A DNA stretch of 64,000 nucleotides from Streptomyces vinaceus (GTDB lineage: Bacteria; Actinomycetota; Actinomycetes; Streptomycetales; Streptomycetaceae): the NCBI RefSeq assembly GCF_008704935.1, contig NZ_CP023692.1, forward strand, positions 5,175,001 to 5,239,000, given 5' to 3'. Of this stretch, positions 41,339-49,234 are shown in pieces. Both the position numbers and the translations under genes were made by a program. The notes beneath the pieces were generated by a model. It was not told the origin of the DNA. It ran no database searches and saw nothing but the letters and a program-made list of their open reading frames with translations. Position 1 is the stretch's first letter; each line of letters starts with the position of its first letter.

Positions 41339-41988
41339 TTCTCGGCCAGCCCGTTGGTGCAGGCCGCGCCCGGCTCGGGGGTCTGCGGGCCCTGCACGTA
41401 CTTGGTGAAGAACTGCGCGACCCGGGGGTCGTCCGCCTTGTCCACCGTCAGCTGCTTGCCCCAGGCGCTCAGCATGATCGGCCCGGCCTGCTCCTTGTCC
41501 GGGCTCATCAGCGTGTACGGGGTCTTGGCCACCTTCCCGGCGAGCGCGTCGACGTCGCCCTTGGCGGCCTTCTCGTTGTACGTCACCCAGACCGCGCCGT
41601 GCTCCAGCGAGTGGACGGCGTTGACCTCGGGGATCGCGTTCTTGTAGACGTCGCCGTTGCAGTTCATCCAGCGCGGGCTGTGGTCGCCGCCGACCGGCGG
41701 GTTCATCGGGTACTTCACCGGGGTCTCGACGTGGTTGCGGCCCAGCGTCTTCGCGTCCCAGGTCTGCTCGCCGTTGACCGGGGCCTTGGCGGCCGCCGCC
41801 GCGGCGTCCTTCTCCTCCTTCTTGTCGATCATCACCCACGCGCCGAAACCGACGAGCGCGGCGACGACGGCCACGGAGGCGGTGATCGCGAGGGCCTTGT
41901 TGCGCCGGTCGCGGGACTGCTCGGCGCGGCGCATCTCGGCTATGCGCGCCTGGCGGGAGTTGTTGTCGGGAGATGTGCTGCTGGCCAT
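41335..41988 (-). CDS. DUF3105 domain membrane-anchored protein
   Basis: A 217-residue protein with a charged cytoplasmic N-terminus (residues 1-30), one membrane span (about 32-54, LAITASVAVVAALVGFGAWV) and an external DUF3105 domain with YPMNPPVGGDHSPRWMNCNG (conserved His and Cys) and AVHSLEHGAVWVTY near residue 125, whose histidines look like metal ligands. The C-terminus carries a second conserved Cys (AACTNG). DUF3105 genes are regularly paired with DUF305 genes. No clear Shine-Dalgarno; AAGGAT lies 11 nt before ATG 41988. Confidence 0.82.
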   Translation of the reverse strand: MASSTSPDNNSRQARIAEMRRAEQSRDRRNKALAITASVAVVAALVGFGAWVMIDKKEEKDAAAAAAKAPVNGEQTWDAKTLGRNHVETPVKYPMNPPVGGDHSPRWMNCNGDVYKNAIPEVNAVHSLEHGAVWVTYNEKAAKGDVDALAGKVAKTPYTLMSPDKEQAGPIMLSAWGKQLTVDKADDPRVAQFFTKYVQGPQTPEPGAACTNGLAEK

Positions 41989-42061
41989 GTGCCCTGAATC
42001 CTTCTGCTGAGGGGGGTGGAGGGATGGATCCGGTGGAGCGCGGTACGGCGCCCGGACCCAG

Positions 42062-42478
42062 TCAGGTCCGCAGCACTTGGAGGGCGTGGAGGTCGGGGGC
42101 GCGCGCGAGCGTCCCGTGCGGCCGGGCTTCCCCGCCGCCCGCGACACGCGCGACGGGATCCGGCGCGGAACCCGGCACGGTCTGGGCGGGCGGCGGGGCG
42201 GGCAGTACGCCGGGGGCCACGTGCGAGAAGGGGGAGCAGCCCGGCGGGTCGTCGGGGGCGACGCAGACGGCGCGCACCCCGGTGCCGGCGGCCGGTGCGG
42301 CCGCACCGGCGGGCGTGGCGACCGCGGCAGCCGCGGCGGCCGTGGAGGCGTGCGGCTCGCCCGGCCGTACGCACAGGAACAGCGCTCCGAACAGCACCGA
42401 CAGGGCGACCACGATGACGGCACGCCGACGTGTGTGGCGTCCGATACGCCCGCGCCGTATGTGCTCCCAGCCCCCCAT
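42062..42478 (-). CDS. Small membrane or secreted protein of unknown function
   Basis: A 138-residue protein with a basic start (RRGRIGRHTRRR), one hydrophobic span (residues 19-37, AVIVVALSVLFGALFLCV) and an Ala/Pro-rich tail with two cysteines (VRAVCVAPDDPPGCSPF). It could be a type II anchored or secreted small protein. No family is recognised. ATG 42478 is preceded by TACCAT 8 nt upstream with no Shine-Dalgarno sequence. It is divergent from the glutamine synthetase gene. Confidence 0.6.
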   Translation of the reverse strand: MGGWEHIRRGRIGRHTRRRAVIVVALSVLFGALFLCVRPGEPHASTAAAAAAVATPAGAAAPAAGTGVRAVCVAPDDPPGCSPFSHVAPGVLPAPPPAQTVPGSAPDPVARVAGGGEARPHGTLARAPDLHALQVLRT

Positions 42479-42486
42479 GGGCGCAG

Positions 42487-42492
42487 ATGGTA
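42487..42492 (-). promoter_or_regulatory. Candidate -10 (TACCAT) for leaderless small-protein gene
   Basis: TACCAT on the minus strand lies 8 nt before ATG 42478. Confidence 0.4.
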
Positions 42493-42573
42493 ATGCTCAT
42501 GACGGCCCCGAGGTCAGTGCGGGGGTGCCGCGAGCTGTCAGGGATGCGTAATGTGGCGGAAACCGCGGCTGGC

Positions 42574-42620
42574 GATACTGGGCCCGCCCGACTGTGCCCC
42601 CACCACTCGGGGGAGTGGTG
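42574..42620 (+). promoter_or_regulatory. glnA2-type promoter and leader hairpin
   Basis: GATACT (42574-42579) is a likely -10. Downstream in the leader CACCACTC and GAGTGGTG form an 8-bp stem with a GGGG loop (42601-42620), 31 nt before the ATG. Confidence 0.45.
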
Positions 42621-42651
42621 CACAGGCCGTCTGAACTGCGAGGATGAAGGC

Positions 42652-44013
42652 ATGGACAAGCAGCAGGAATTCGTCCTCCGGACGCTCGAGGAGCGCGACA
42701 TCCGCTTCGTGCGCCTGTGGTTCACCGACGTACTGGGCTTCCTGAAGTCCGTCGCGGTCGCCCCCGCCGAGCTGGAGCAGGCCTTCGACGAGGGCATCGG
42801 CTTCGACGGCTCGGCCATCGAGGGCTTCGCCCGGGTCTACGAGTCCGACATGATCGCCAAGCCGGATCCCAGCACGTTCCAGATACTGCCGTGGCGCGCC
42901 GAGGCCCCCGGGACCGCCCGGATGTTCTGCGACATCCTGATGCCGGACGGATCCCCCTCCTTCGCGGACCCGCGCTTCGTCCTCAAGCGCATCCTGAACA
43001 AGACCTCCGACCTGGGCTTCACCTTCTACACCCACCCGGAGATCGAGTTCTTCCTGCTGAAGGACAAGCCGCTGGACGGGACCCGCCCGGTTCCGGCGGA
43101 CAACTCCGGCTACTTCGACCACACTCCGCAGAACGTCGGCATGGACTTCCGCCGCCAGGCGATCACGATGCTCGAATCCATGGGCATCTCGGTCGAGTTC
43201 AGCCACCACGAGGGCGCCCCGGGCCAGCAGGAGATCGACCTCCGCTACGCGGACGCCCTCTCCACGGCCGACAACATCATGACGTTCCGCCTGGTGATGA
43301 AGCAGGTGGCCCTGGAGCAGGGCGTCCAGGCGACCTTCATGCCGAAGCCGTTCTCCGAATACCCCGGTTCGGGCATGCACACCCACCTCTCGCTCTTCGA
43401 GGGGGACCGCAACGCCTTCTACGAGTCGGGCGCCGAGTACCAGCTCTCGAAGGTGGGCCGCTCCTTCATCGCGGGCCTGCTGCGCCACGCCGCGGAGACG
43501 GCGGCGGTCACCAACCAGTGGGTGAACTCCTACAAGCGCATCTGGGGCGGTTCCTCCCGCACCGCAGGCTCCGGCGGCGAGGCGCCCTCGTACATCTGCT
43601 GGGGCCACAACAACCGCTCGGCCCTGATCCGCGTCCCGATGTACAAGCCGGGCAAGACGGGCTCCTCGCGCGTCGAGGTCCGCTCGATCGACTCGGGCGC
43701 CAACCCGTACCTGACGTACGCGGTCCTCCTGGCGGCCGGCCTCAAGGGCATCGAGGAGGGCTACGAACTCCCGGCGGGCGCCGACGACGACGTCTGGGCC
43801 CTCTCCGACGCCGAACGCCGCGCGATGGGCATCGAACCCCTCCCCCAGAACCTCGGCGAGGCCATCTCCCTGATGGAACGCAGCGAACTGGTGGCGGAAA
43901 CCCTCGGCGAACACGTCTTCGACTTCTTCCTGCGCAACAAGAAGCAGGAGTGGGAGGAGTACCGCTCGGAGGTCACGGCCTTCGAACTCCGCAAGAACCT
44001 CCCGGTCCTGTAA
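42652..44013 (+). CDS. glnA2: Glutamine synthetase-like enzyme of the GlnA2 type
   Basis: A 453-residue type I glutamine-synthetase-fold enzyme. Motifs are clear: GFDGSAIEGF near residue 51, EIEFFLL (metal Glu) near 127, HHEGAPGQQEID near 182, GSGMHTHLSL near 243, the NRSALIRVP ATP/Arg region near 320. The N-terminus MDKQQEFVLRTLEERDIRFV matches the Streptomyces GlnA2 group, which in S. coelicolor acts as a gamma-glutamylpolyamine synthetase rather than the main glutamine synthetase. It lacks the tyrosine-adenylylation loop typical of GlnA (NLYDLPPEE), supporting this. ATG 42652 is the clear start. It is a single gene, 5 kb from glnE, as in other Streptomyces. Confidence 0.88.
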   Translation: MDKQQEFVLRTLEERDIRFVRLWFTDVLGFLKSVAVAPAELEQAFDEGIGFDGSAIEGFARVYESDMIAKPDPSTFQILPWRAEAPGTARMFCDILMPDGSPSFADPRFVLKRILNKTSDLGFTFYTHPEIEFFLLKDKPLDGTRPVPADNSGYFDHTPQNVGMDFRRQAITMLESMGISVEFSHHEGAPGQQEIDLRYADALSTADNIMTFRLVMKQVALEQGVQATFMPKPFSEYPGSGMHTHLSLFEGDRNAFYESGAEYQLSKVGRSFIAGLLRHAAETAAVTNQWVNSYKRIWGGSSRTAGSGGEAPSYICWGHNNRSALIRVPMYKPGKTGSSRVEVRSIDSGANPYLTYAVLLAAGLKGIEEGYELPAGADDDVWALSDAERRAMGIEPLPQNLGEAISLMERSELVAETLGEHVFDFFLRNKKQEWEEYRSEVTAFELRKNLPVL

Positions 44014-44038
44014 GCGCAGGTCAGGCGGGCAGAACGCG

Positions 44039-44069
44039 CCGGGCCGGTGGTCGACGACCACCGGCCCGG
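44039..44069. terminator. glnA2 bidirectional terminator
   Basis: A perfect 14-bp stem (CCGGGCCGGTGGTC with its complement) and a 3-nt loop 26 nt after the glnA2 stop, between convergent genes. Confidence 0.85.
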
Positions 44070-44083
44070 AGTCGTCCCGGCGG

Positions 44084-44311
44084 TCAGGCGGTCGGGTGGG
44101 GGCCGGGGGTCTTTCGCGTCTTCACGCCCGTGACGACGAGCGCCAGGCCTGCGACGGCTATGCCGAGGTAGGCGGCCGAGGGGAGGTCGACGACCTTGTG
44201 CAGCCAGCCCCACTCCGTGCCGAAGAAGGTCTGCGAAGCGAAGCTGACCAGCCCCTGGGCTCCTACGACGTAGCCGATGCTTTCGAGGGTGTATCCGATG
44301 GTTGTTCGCAC
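44084..44311 (-). CDS. Small hydrophobic protein of unknown function
   Basis: A 75-residue protein with one or two hydrophobic stretches, TIGYTLESIGYVVGAQGLVS near the start and AYLGIAVAGLALVVTG (residues 47-62), and a basic tail KTRKTPGPH. It is probably membrane-bound. GTG 44311 has GAGGG 7 nt upstream. No homologous family is recognised. It is convergent with glnA2. Confidence 0.6.
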   Translation of the reverse strand: MRTTIGYTLESIGYVVGAQGLVSFASQTFFGTEWGWLHKVVDLPSAAYLGIAVAGLALVVTGVKTRKTPGPHPTA

Positions 44312-44373
44312 GGGTCAACCCTCTCGCGGGGGCGCCGCAAGATCGTCCACCGTGCGGCCGAGGACGCGGTAGG

Positions 44374-44405
44374 CCGAAGGATGCAGTCGCCGAAGGGCGC
44401 AGTCG
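44374..44405. repeat. 16-bp tandem duplication
   Basis: Two tandem copies of CCGAAGGATGCAGTCG/CCGAAGGGCGCAGTCG (14 of 16 identical) lie between the small hydrophobic gene and the PIG-L gene. Confidence 0.7.
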
Positions 44406-44425
44406 TCCGTCGGCGGGGCGCCCCG

Positions 44426-46522
44426 TCACTTCGGGGGGACCGCCCTGTGCCACGGGGTGCGGGGGGTGGGGGTGGTGGGCAGGGTCGTCGTGATGTGGAG
44501 TTCCGCGTCGAGGCCGAGGACCGCCGTCGTCGTGGAGCCCGCCGGTTCGAGGACGCCGGCCGGGGCGCCCGCGTACAGCATCTGCGACTCCGTCCACGCC
44601 GGCGGGCCGCCCAGTCCCGTCGTGCCCACCGTGCCCGTGTCCGCGCGGCCCGACAGGAGGCGGCCCGCGACGCCGACCGCGCCGTAGCCCGCCCGGCCGC
44701 CGGCCTCCGCGACGCTGGAGACCTGCGGCTTGTCGGAGCCCGCCGTGACCAGGGCCGTACGGACGACCCCCGAGTCGGGGCGCCGGAAGTAGAGGCGGAC
44801 GCCCGCGCCCTCCGGAGCCGCCGACAGCGGGACCGTGGTGGCCGGCAGGCCCGTCGGGAACGGCCCCTGGAGGGGGGCGCCCGGGGCGGGCTGGGCCCAG
44901 GCCAGGACCGACTTGGTGGTGGTGGCGTACACCTGACGGCGCCCCGACGCGTCGACCGCCGTCACCGGGTCGCTCTGCAGGTCCTCGCCGCCCAGGCGCT
45001 GCCAGGGCCCGAACACGCCGTCCGGTTGCTGTTCGCGGGCGCGCAGGGTGCGGCGGGAGTCGCGGACGTAGACGGTCAGCCGGCCGTCGGCGGTGACGGC
45101 CGCCGCGGGCGCGCTGATCGCGGAGGTGCCCTCCTCGTCGGCGCCCTCGGGGGTGCCGAGCGACTGCCAGGGCCCGAACGGGCCGTCGGGCGCGGTCTGG
45201 ACGGCGTACACGATCTCGCGCCGGTAGTCCGCCGGCGCCGGACCGAGCGCGGTACGGGTGGCGAGGACCGCGACGCGGCCGTCCGGGAACCGGGCCGTGC
45301 TCGCGCCCGGGTCGATCCCGGTGCCGGGGAGGAGGGTCGGGCCGGTCCAGGCCGCGGGCGCCGCACCGTTCGCGCCCGGCCGCGTCCAGAGGGCCATCTG
45401 CCCGTCCAGGGCGGCGAAGGCGTAGAGCCGGCCGCCGGTCCCCGGCGCCAGCCAGGAGGTGGTGTCGGCGCGGGCGTAGCGCAGCGACTGGGCCCAGTTG
45501 CGGCCGGTGGGACTGCTCGCCACCTTGCGGTCCCCGCAACCCGAGGGGCTGCCGCAGTAGTCCTGGTGGTCGAGCCAGGCGTACGTCTTGAGGAAGCCTA
45601 TCTTCGTCTCGGCCGTATCCGGGTCCAGCGCGTGCGGCAGGGTCCCGTTGTGGTAGCCGAGGTAGTTCTGCACCGAGAACCGCGGCCGGTCGGTGACCTG
45701 GGCGGCGTACGCGGCGGTGGCGGCCTGCACGAAGCGCGCGCCGTACATGTGGTCCTGGTGGTCGGTGTACTTGCCGGTGTCGTGGTACCGGCCCGGGGTC
45801 GGGTCCTGCATCCGTATCGTCGTCGGCTTGTACAGCGCGAGCAGCCCGGCTATCGACTGGACCACCTGGTCCTTGGTGTACGAGTACTGCTGCTTGACGG
45901 GGCTGCCGGAGGTCAACTGGGCGCCGAGCGCCGGTATCTTGCCGTTCCACAGGCCGCGCAGGCTGTCCGGGTTCTCGGCGGTGGGGTTGCGGGCCTCGCG
46001 CATCTGCAGCCAGACCAGGTTGACCTGCGGCCGGGCTATGAGGACGTCGAGCTCGGCCCGGCCGCCGCCCGCGGTGGGTATGGCCGTGCGCTTCCAGGCG
46101 CTGGTGCGGTCGCCGGTGGCCATCTGGGCGTAGGCGCTGCGGATGCCGTTCTGCCGGGCCTCCGCGTAGTGGGCGCGGTCGGCGGGCTGCTCCGGGTCCT
46201 TGAGGCCGGACCCGTTGGCCTCGTTGCGGCCGTCGGCCTCGCCGGAGGTCAGGTAGACGGTGGTGAGCTGGAGGCCGGCGGTCAGCGAGCGGCTGAGGTC
46301 CGGGTTCATGAAGAACAGGTCGTCGTCGGGGTGGGCGACGACCTGGACGACCGATCCGGAGGTGGTGCTCGCGACGACCGCGGCGTCCGCGTTCCGCTCC
46401 TGGGTGTCGGTGGCCTCGGCGGACGTCTGCTGGCCGGTCGCGACGGCGAGCACGCCCGTGGCGCCGACGGTGAGGACGGGAAGGAGGGCAGCGAGGAGGA
46501 AGCGGCGACGGGCAATCGGCAT
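44426..46522 (-). CDS. Secreted PIG-L family deacetylase with propeller-like C-terminus (copy 1)
   Basis: A 698-residue protein. Residues 1-35 contain a twin-arginine-like ARRRFLLAALLP and a hydrophobic core, so it is exported. The PIG-L (N-acetylglucosaminyl-PI de-N-acetylase/LmbE) domain follows: QVVAHPDDDLFF near residue 62 with the zinc His/Asp, and TDHQDHMYGARF near 250, the third ligand block. PDDD replaces the common PDDE. The C-terminal half (about 330-690) has repeated FGPWQSLG and GPWQRLGGEDL segments, like lectin-type beta-propeller blades. Its neighbour upstream on the same strand is a close paralog. It is likely a cell-envelope or polysaccharide deacetylase; substrate unknown. 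Confidence 0.82.
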   Translation of the reverse strand: MPIARRRFLLAALLPVLTVGATGVLAVATGQQTSAEATDTQERNADAAVVASTTSGSVVQVVAHPDDDLFFMNPDLSRSLTAGLQLTTVYLTSGEADGRNEANGSGLKDPEQPADRAHYAEARQNGIRSAYAQMATGDRTSAWKRTAIPTAGGGRAELDVLIARPQVNLVWLQMREARNPTAENPDSLRGLWNGKIPALGAQLTSGSPVKQQYSYTKDQVVQSIAGLLALYKPTTIRMQDPTPGRYHDTGKYTDHQDHMYGARFVQAATAAYAAQVTDRPRFSVQNYLGYHNGTLPHALDPDTAETKIGFLKTYAWLDHQDYCGSPSGCGDRKVASSPTGRNWAQSLRYARADTTSWLAPGTGGRLYAFAALDGQMALWTRPGANGAAPAAWTGPTLLPGTGIDPGASTARFPDGRVAVLATRTALGPAPADYRREIVYAVQTAPDGPFGPWQSLGTPEGADEEGTSAISAPAAAVTADGRLTVYVRDSRRTLRAREQQPDGVFGPWQRLGGEDLQSDPVTAVDASGRRQVYATTTKSVLAWAQPAPGAPLQGPFPTGLPATTVPLSAAPEGAGVRLYFRRPDSGVVRTALVTAGSDKPQVSSVAEAGGRAGYGAVGVAGRLLSGRADTGTVGTTGLGGPPAWTESQMLYAGAPAGVLEPAGSTTTAVLGLDAELHITTTLPTTPTPRTPWHRAVPPK

Positions 46523-46725
46523 CGGTCACGCCTTGGGTCGTTCCGGGCGGGAAGAACGGCAGTTCAGTCAGTTCGGCTCAAGCAGCTCAGTCAGTGAGAG
46601 GCCAAATCGGGGGACTTGGTTCACCGATGTGCTCGATGACTCCTGCTTTCCGGAAACGACCGGATGTGATTGTGCCGTGTGCTTTTCGGATCCGTGCACG
46701 TGCCCGGGATGTGGACGCGCTCAGC

Positions 46726-46782
46726 GGCCCGCGCAACGCCGCTCGCTCAGCGAGCCGCTCAGCGAGCGGCGTTGCGCGGGCC
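46726..46782 (-). terminator. 22-bp perfect stem-loop overlapping a gene end
   Basis: A 22-bp perfect inverted repeat (arms 46726-46747 and 46761-46782) with a 13-nt loop. The upstream arm on the minus strand encodes the last residues (GPRNAAR) of the second PIG-L gene and the loop carries most of its stop codon region, so the terminator is partly coding. Confidence 0.8.
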
Positions 46783-49041
46783 CACCGGCACCCACGGCGC
46801 GAGGTGCGCGTCCGCGTCGTCCGCCGACGAGGTCACGTACAGGCGCGCGTCGAGCCCCACCACCGCCAGGCTGACCAGGTTCCTGCCGGTCGCCGTGGAC
46901 GACGGCGCCCCGACGAACATCAGCGGCGAGCGCTCCCACGGCCGCCCCTCCCCGAGGCCCGAGCCCAGCAGCCCGCCGGCCGAGCGGCCGGCCAGCACGT
47001 GCCCGCTCGCCGTCACCGAGCCGAAGCCCTGGAGCCCGCCGAGGTCGGTGAGGTGGTTGACCTTCAGCCCGCCGTCGCCCGTGACCAGGGCGGTACGGAC
47101 ATTGCCCGAGCCGGGCTTGCGGAACCACAGCCGCACCCCGCCCTCGCGCCCCTGCGCGGTCAGCGGCAGCGTCGTGTCCGGCAGCCCCGTGGGGGTGGCC
47201 GGCCCGAGCGGGGCGCCGGGCTTGGGCTGCGTCCAGCCCACCACCGACTTGGTGGTCGCCGCGAACACCATGCGCCGCCCGGCGCCGTCGGTGGCGGTGA
47301 CCGGGGTGCCGTGCAGGCCGGAGCCGCCGTACGAGGCCCACGGCCCCCAGCCGCCGTTCGCGAGCTGCACCCGGCCGCGCAGGGAGCCCGCGCCGTCGCG
47401 GACGTACGCCGCCAACTGCCCCGTGCCGTCGACCGCGACGGCGGGGGCGCTGATGTCGGAGGTCCAGTTCTCATCGGCGGTCTCGGGCGTGCCGAGCGAC
47501 TGCCAGTCCCCGAACTCCTCCGTGCCGGGGGCCTTCTGGACGGTGTACACGACCTCGCGCCGGTACTCCGCGGGCCGCGCGCCGAAGGACGTACGGGTGC
47601 CGAAGGCGGCGATCCTCCCGTCCGGGAGGGTGACGGTGGCCACGCCCGGGTCCATGCCGGTGCCGGGCAGCAGGCGCGGACCGCTCCAGGCGCCGATGGG
47701 GCCGGAGCGGTGCCAGAGGGCGACCTGGCCGTCGAGCACCTTGAAGGCCCACAGGCCGTGGTCCTTGTCGGAGGTCAGCCAGGAGGTGCCGGTGCCGCGG
47801 GCGTAGTTGACGGTGGAGGTCCAGCCGTTGCCGGCGGGGTGGTCGGCGACCTTGAGGTCGCCGCAGCCGGCGTCGCTGCCGCAGTGGTTCTGCTTGTCGA
47901 GCCAGGCGTACGTGTCCAGGATGTCCAGCTTCTCCTTGGCCTCGTCGGGGTCCAGGGCGCTGGGCAGGGAGCCGTTGAAGTAGCCGACGTAGTTCTGCAC
48001 CGCGAAGTGCGGGCGGTCCTTGGCGTCGACGTCCTTCGCGTACGCGGCGAGGGCGGCCTGCACGAAGCGGGCGCCGTAGAAGTGGTCCTGGTGGTCGGTG
48101 TACTTCTTGGTGTCGGGGAACCGGCCGGGGGTGGGGTCCTGGGCGCGGACGGTGGTCGGCCCGTACTGCTCCAGGACGCCGACGAGGGTGCGGACGACCT
48201 GGTCCTTGGAGTACGAGAAGCGCTGCTTGACCGGGCTGCCGGAGGCGAGCTGGGCGCCGAGCGCCGGTATCTTGCCGTCCCACAGGCCGTGCAGGCTGTC
48301 GGGGGCGCTGTCGTAGACGGTGCCGGCCTCGCGCAGCTGCAGCCAGACGAGGTTGACCTCGGGCTTGGCGACGAGGACGTCGACCTCGGCGTGGCCGCCG
48401 CCCTTGGTGGGGACGGCCGTGCGCTTCCAGGCGCTGGTGCGGTCGCCGGTGGCCATCTTGGCGTAGGCGGCGCGGATGCCGTTCTGGCGGGCTTCGGCGT
48501 AGGCGGGCTTGTTGGGCGCGGTGGTGCTCTGTTTGCCTTCGGTGGCGTTGACGCCGTCCGCCTCGCCGGCGGTGAGGTAGACGGTGGTGACGGGGTGGCC
48601 GGCGGCTATGGAGTACCGCAGGTCGGGGTTCATGAAGTACAGGTCGTCGTCGGGGTGGGCGACGATCTGGAGCACCCGGCCGGGGTCGGGCGCGTCGACG
48701 GCGGTGGCCGGGGCGGGACCGCGCCGGTCGCCGCCGATGCCGGCGAGGGCCTCGCCGCCGCGGAGCAGGAGCATGCAGCCCGCCGCGACGGCGGCAACGG
48801 CGCAGACCGCCTTGACGATCCGGCTCCGTGCGCGTGCGCTCCGGTGGCCCGCGGCCTCGGCGGCCCGTGCCCGCCGCGCGGCACGCCGGCCGCCGCGTGC
48901 GGCCGCCGGGGCCGGGCCGCCGGGCGCCGGGGCCGGGGTCGGGGCCGGGCCGCCGGGCGCCGGGGCCGGGTCGTCGAAGGGGCTCCCGCCCGGTCCGCCC
49001 GGCCAGGGAGTGTGGCCCTGGAAGGGGGGTCGTTCGGGCAT
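46759..49041 (-). CDS. PIG-L family deacetylase with propeller-like C-terminus (copy 2)
   Basis: A 760-residue paralog of the adjacent 44426-46522 gene. It differs at the N-terminus, with a 60-residue Pro/Gly/Ala/Arg-rich cytoplasmic region before a membrane anchor (about 78-96, AVCAVAAVAAGCMLLL), so it is membrane-tethered rather than Tat-secreted. The PIG-L site VAHPDDDLYF is near residue 125, TDHQDHFYGARF near 310, and long stretches such as ARQNGIRAAYAKMATGDRTS and NGKIPALGAQL-like WDGKIPALGAQL match copy 1. The C-terminal half has the same propeller-type repeats. The gene order shows a tandem duplication with divergence of the export mode. Confidence 0.82.
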   Translation of the reverse strand: MPERPPFQGHTPWPGGPGGSPFDDPAPAPGGPAPTPAPAPGGPAPAAARGGRRAARRARAAEAAGHRSARARSRIVKAVCAVAAVAAGCMLLLRGGEALAGIGGDRRGPAPATAVDAPDPGRVLQIVAHPDDDLYFMNPDLRYSIAAGHPVTTVYLTAGEADGVNATEGKQSTTAPNKPAYAEARQNGIRAAYAKMATGDRTSAWKRTAVPTKGGGHAEVDVLVAKPEVNLVWLQLREAGTVYDSAPDSLHGLWDGKIPALGAQLASGSPVKQRFSYSKDQVVRTLVGVLEQYGPTTVRAQDPTPGRFPDTKKYTDHQDHFYGARFVQAALAAYAKDVDAKDRPHFAVQNYVGYFNGSLPSALDPDEAKEKLDILDTYAWLDKQNHCGSDAGCGDLKVADHPAGNGWTSTVNYARGTGTSWLTSDKDHGLWAFKVLDGQVALWHRSGPIGAWSGPRLLPGTGMDPGVATVTLPDGRIAAFGTRTSFGARPAEYRREVVYTVQKAPGTEEFGDWQSLGTPETADENWTSDISAPAVAVDGTGQLAAYVRDGAGSLRGRVQLANGGWGPWASYGGSGLHGTPVTATDGAGRRMVFAATTKSVVGWTQPKPGAPLGPATPTGLPDTTLPLTAQGREGGVRLWFRKPGSGNVRTALVTGDGGLKVNHLTDLGGLQGFGSVTASGHVLAGRSAGGLLGSGLGEGRPWERSPLMFVGAPSSTATGRNLVSLAVVGLDARLYVTSSADDADAHLAPWVPVGPRNAAR

Positions 49042-49234
49042 GGAGGTCCTTTTGCGGTGGCGCGGAGCGGAGGAAAAGCGTCCGTATTTATACAGATAAT
49101 CCGATAATAGGGATCATGGTACGTGCCCGGTCGGGCCGGTGGTCGAACGCCTGCTCCGGCTAGGCTCCACTCAGGCACGCTCGGGGCCCGCACGGCCAGT
49201 GGCGGCGAAGGCGACGTACGCGGGAGGCGGCGGG

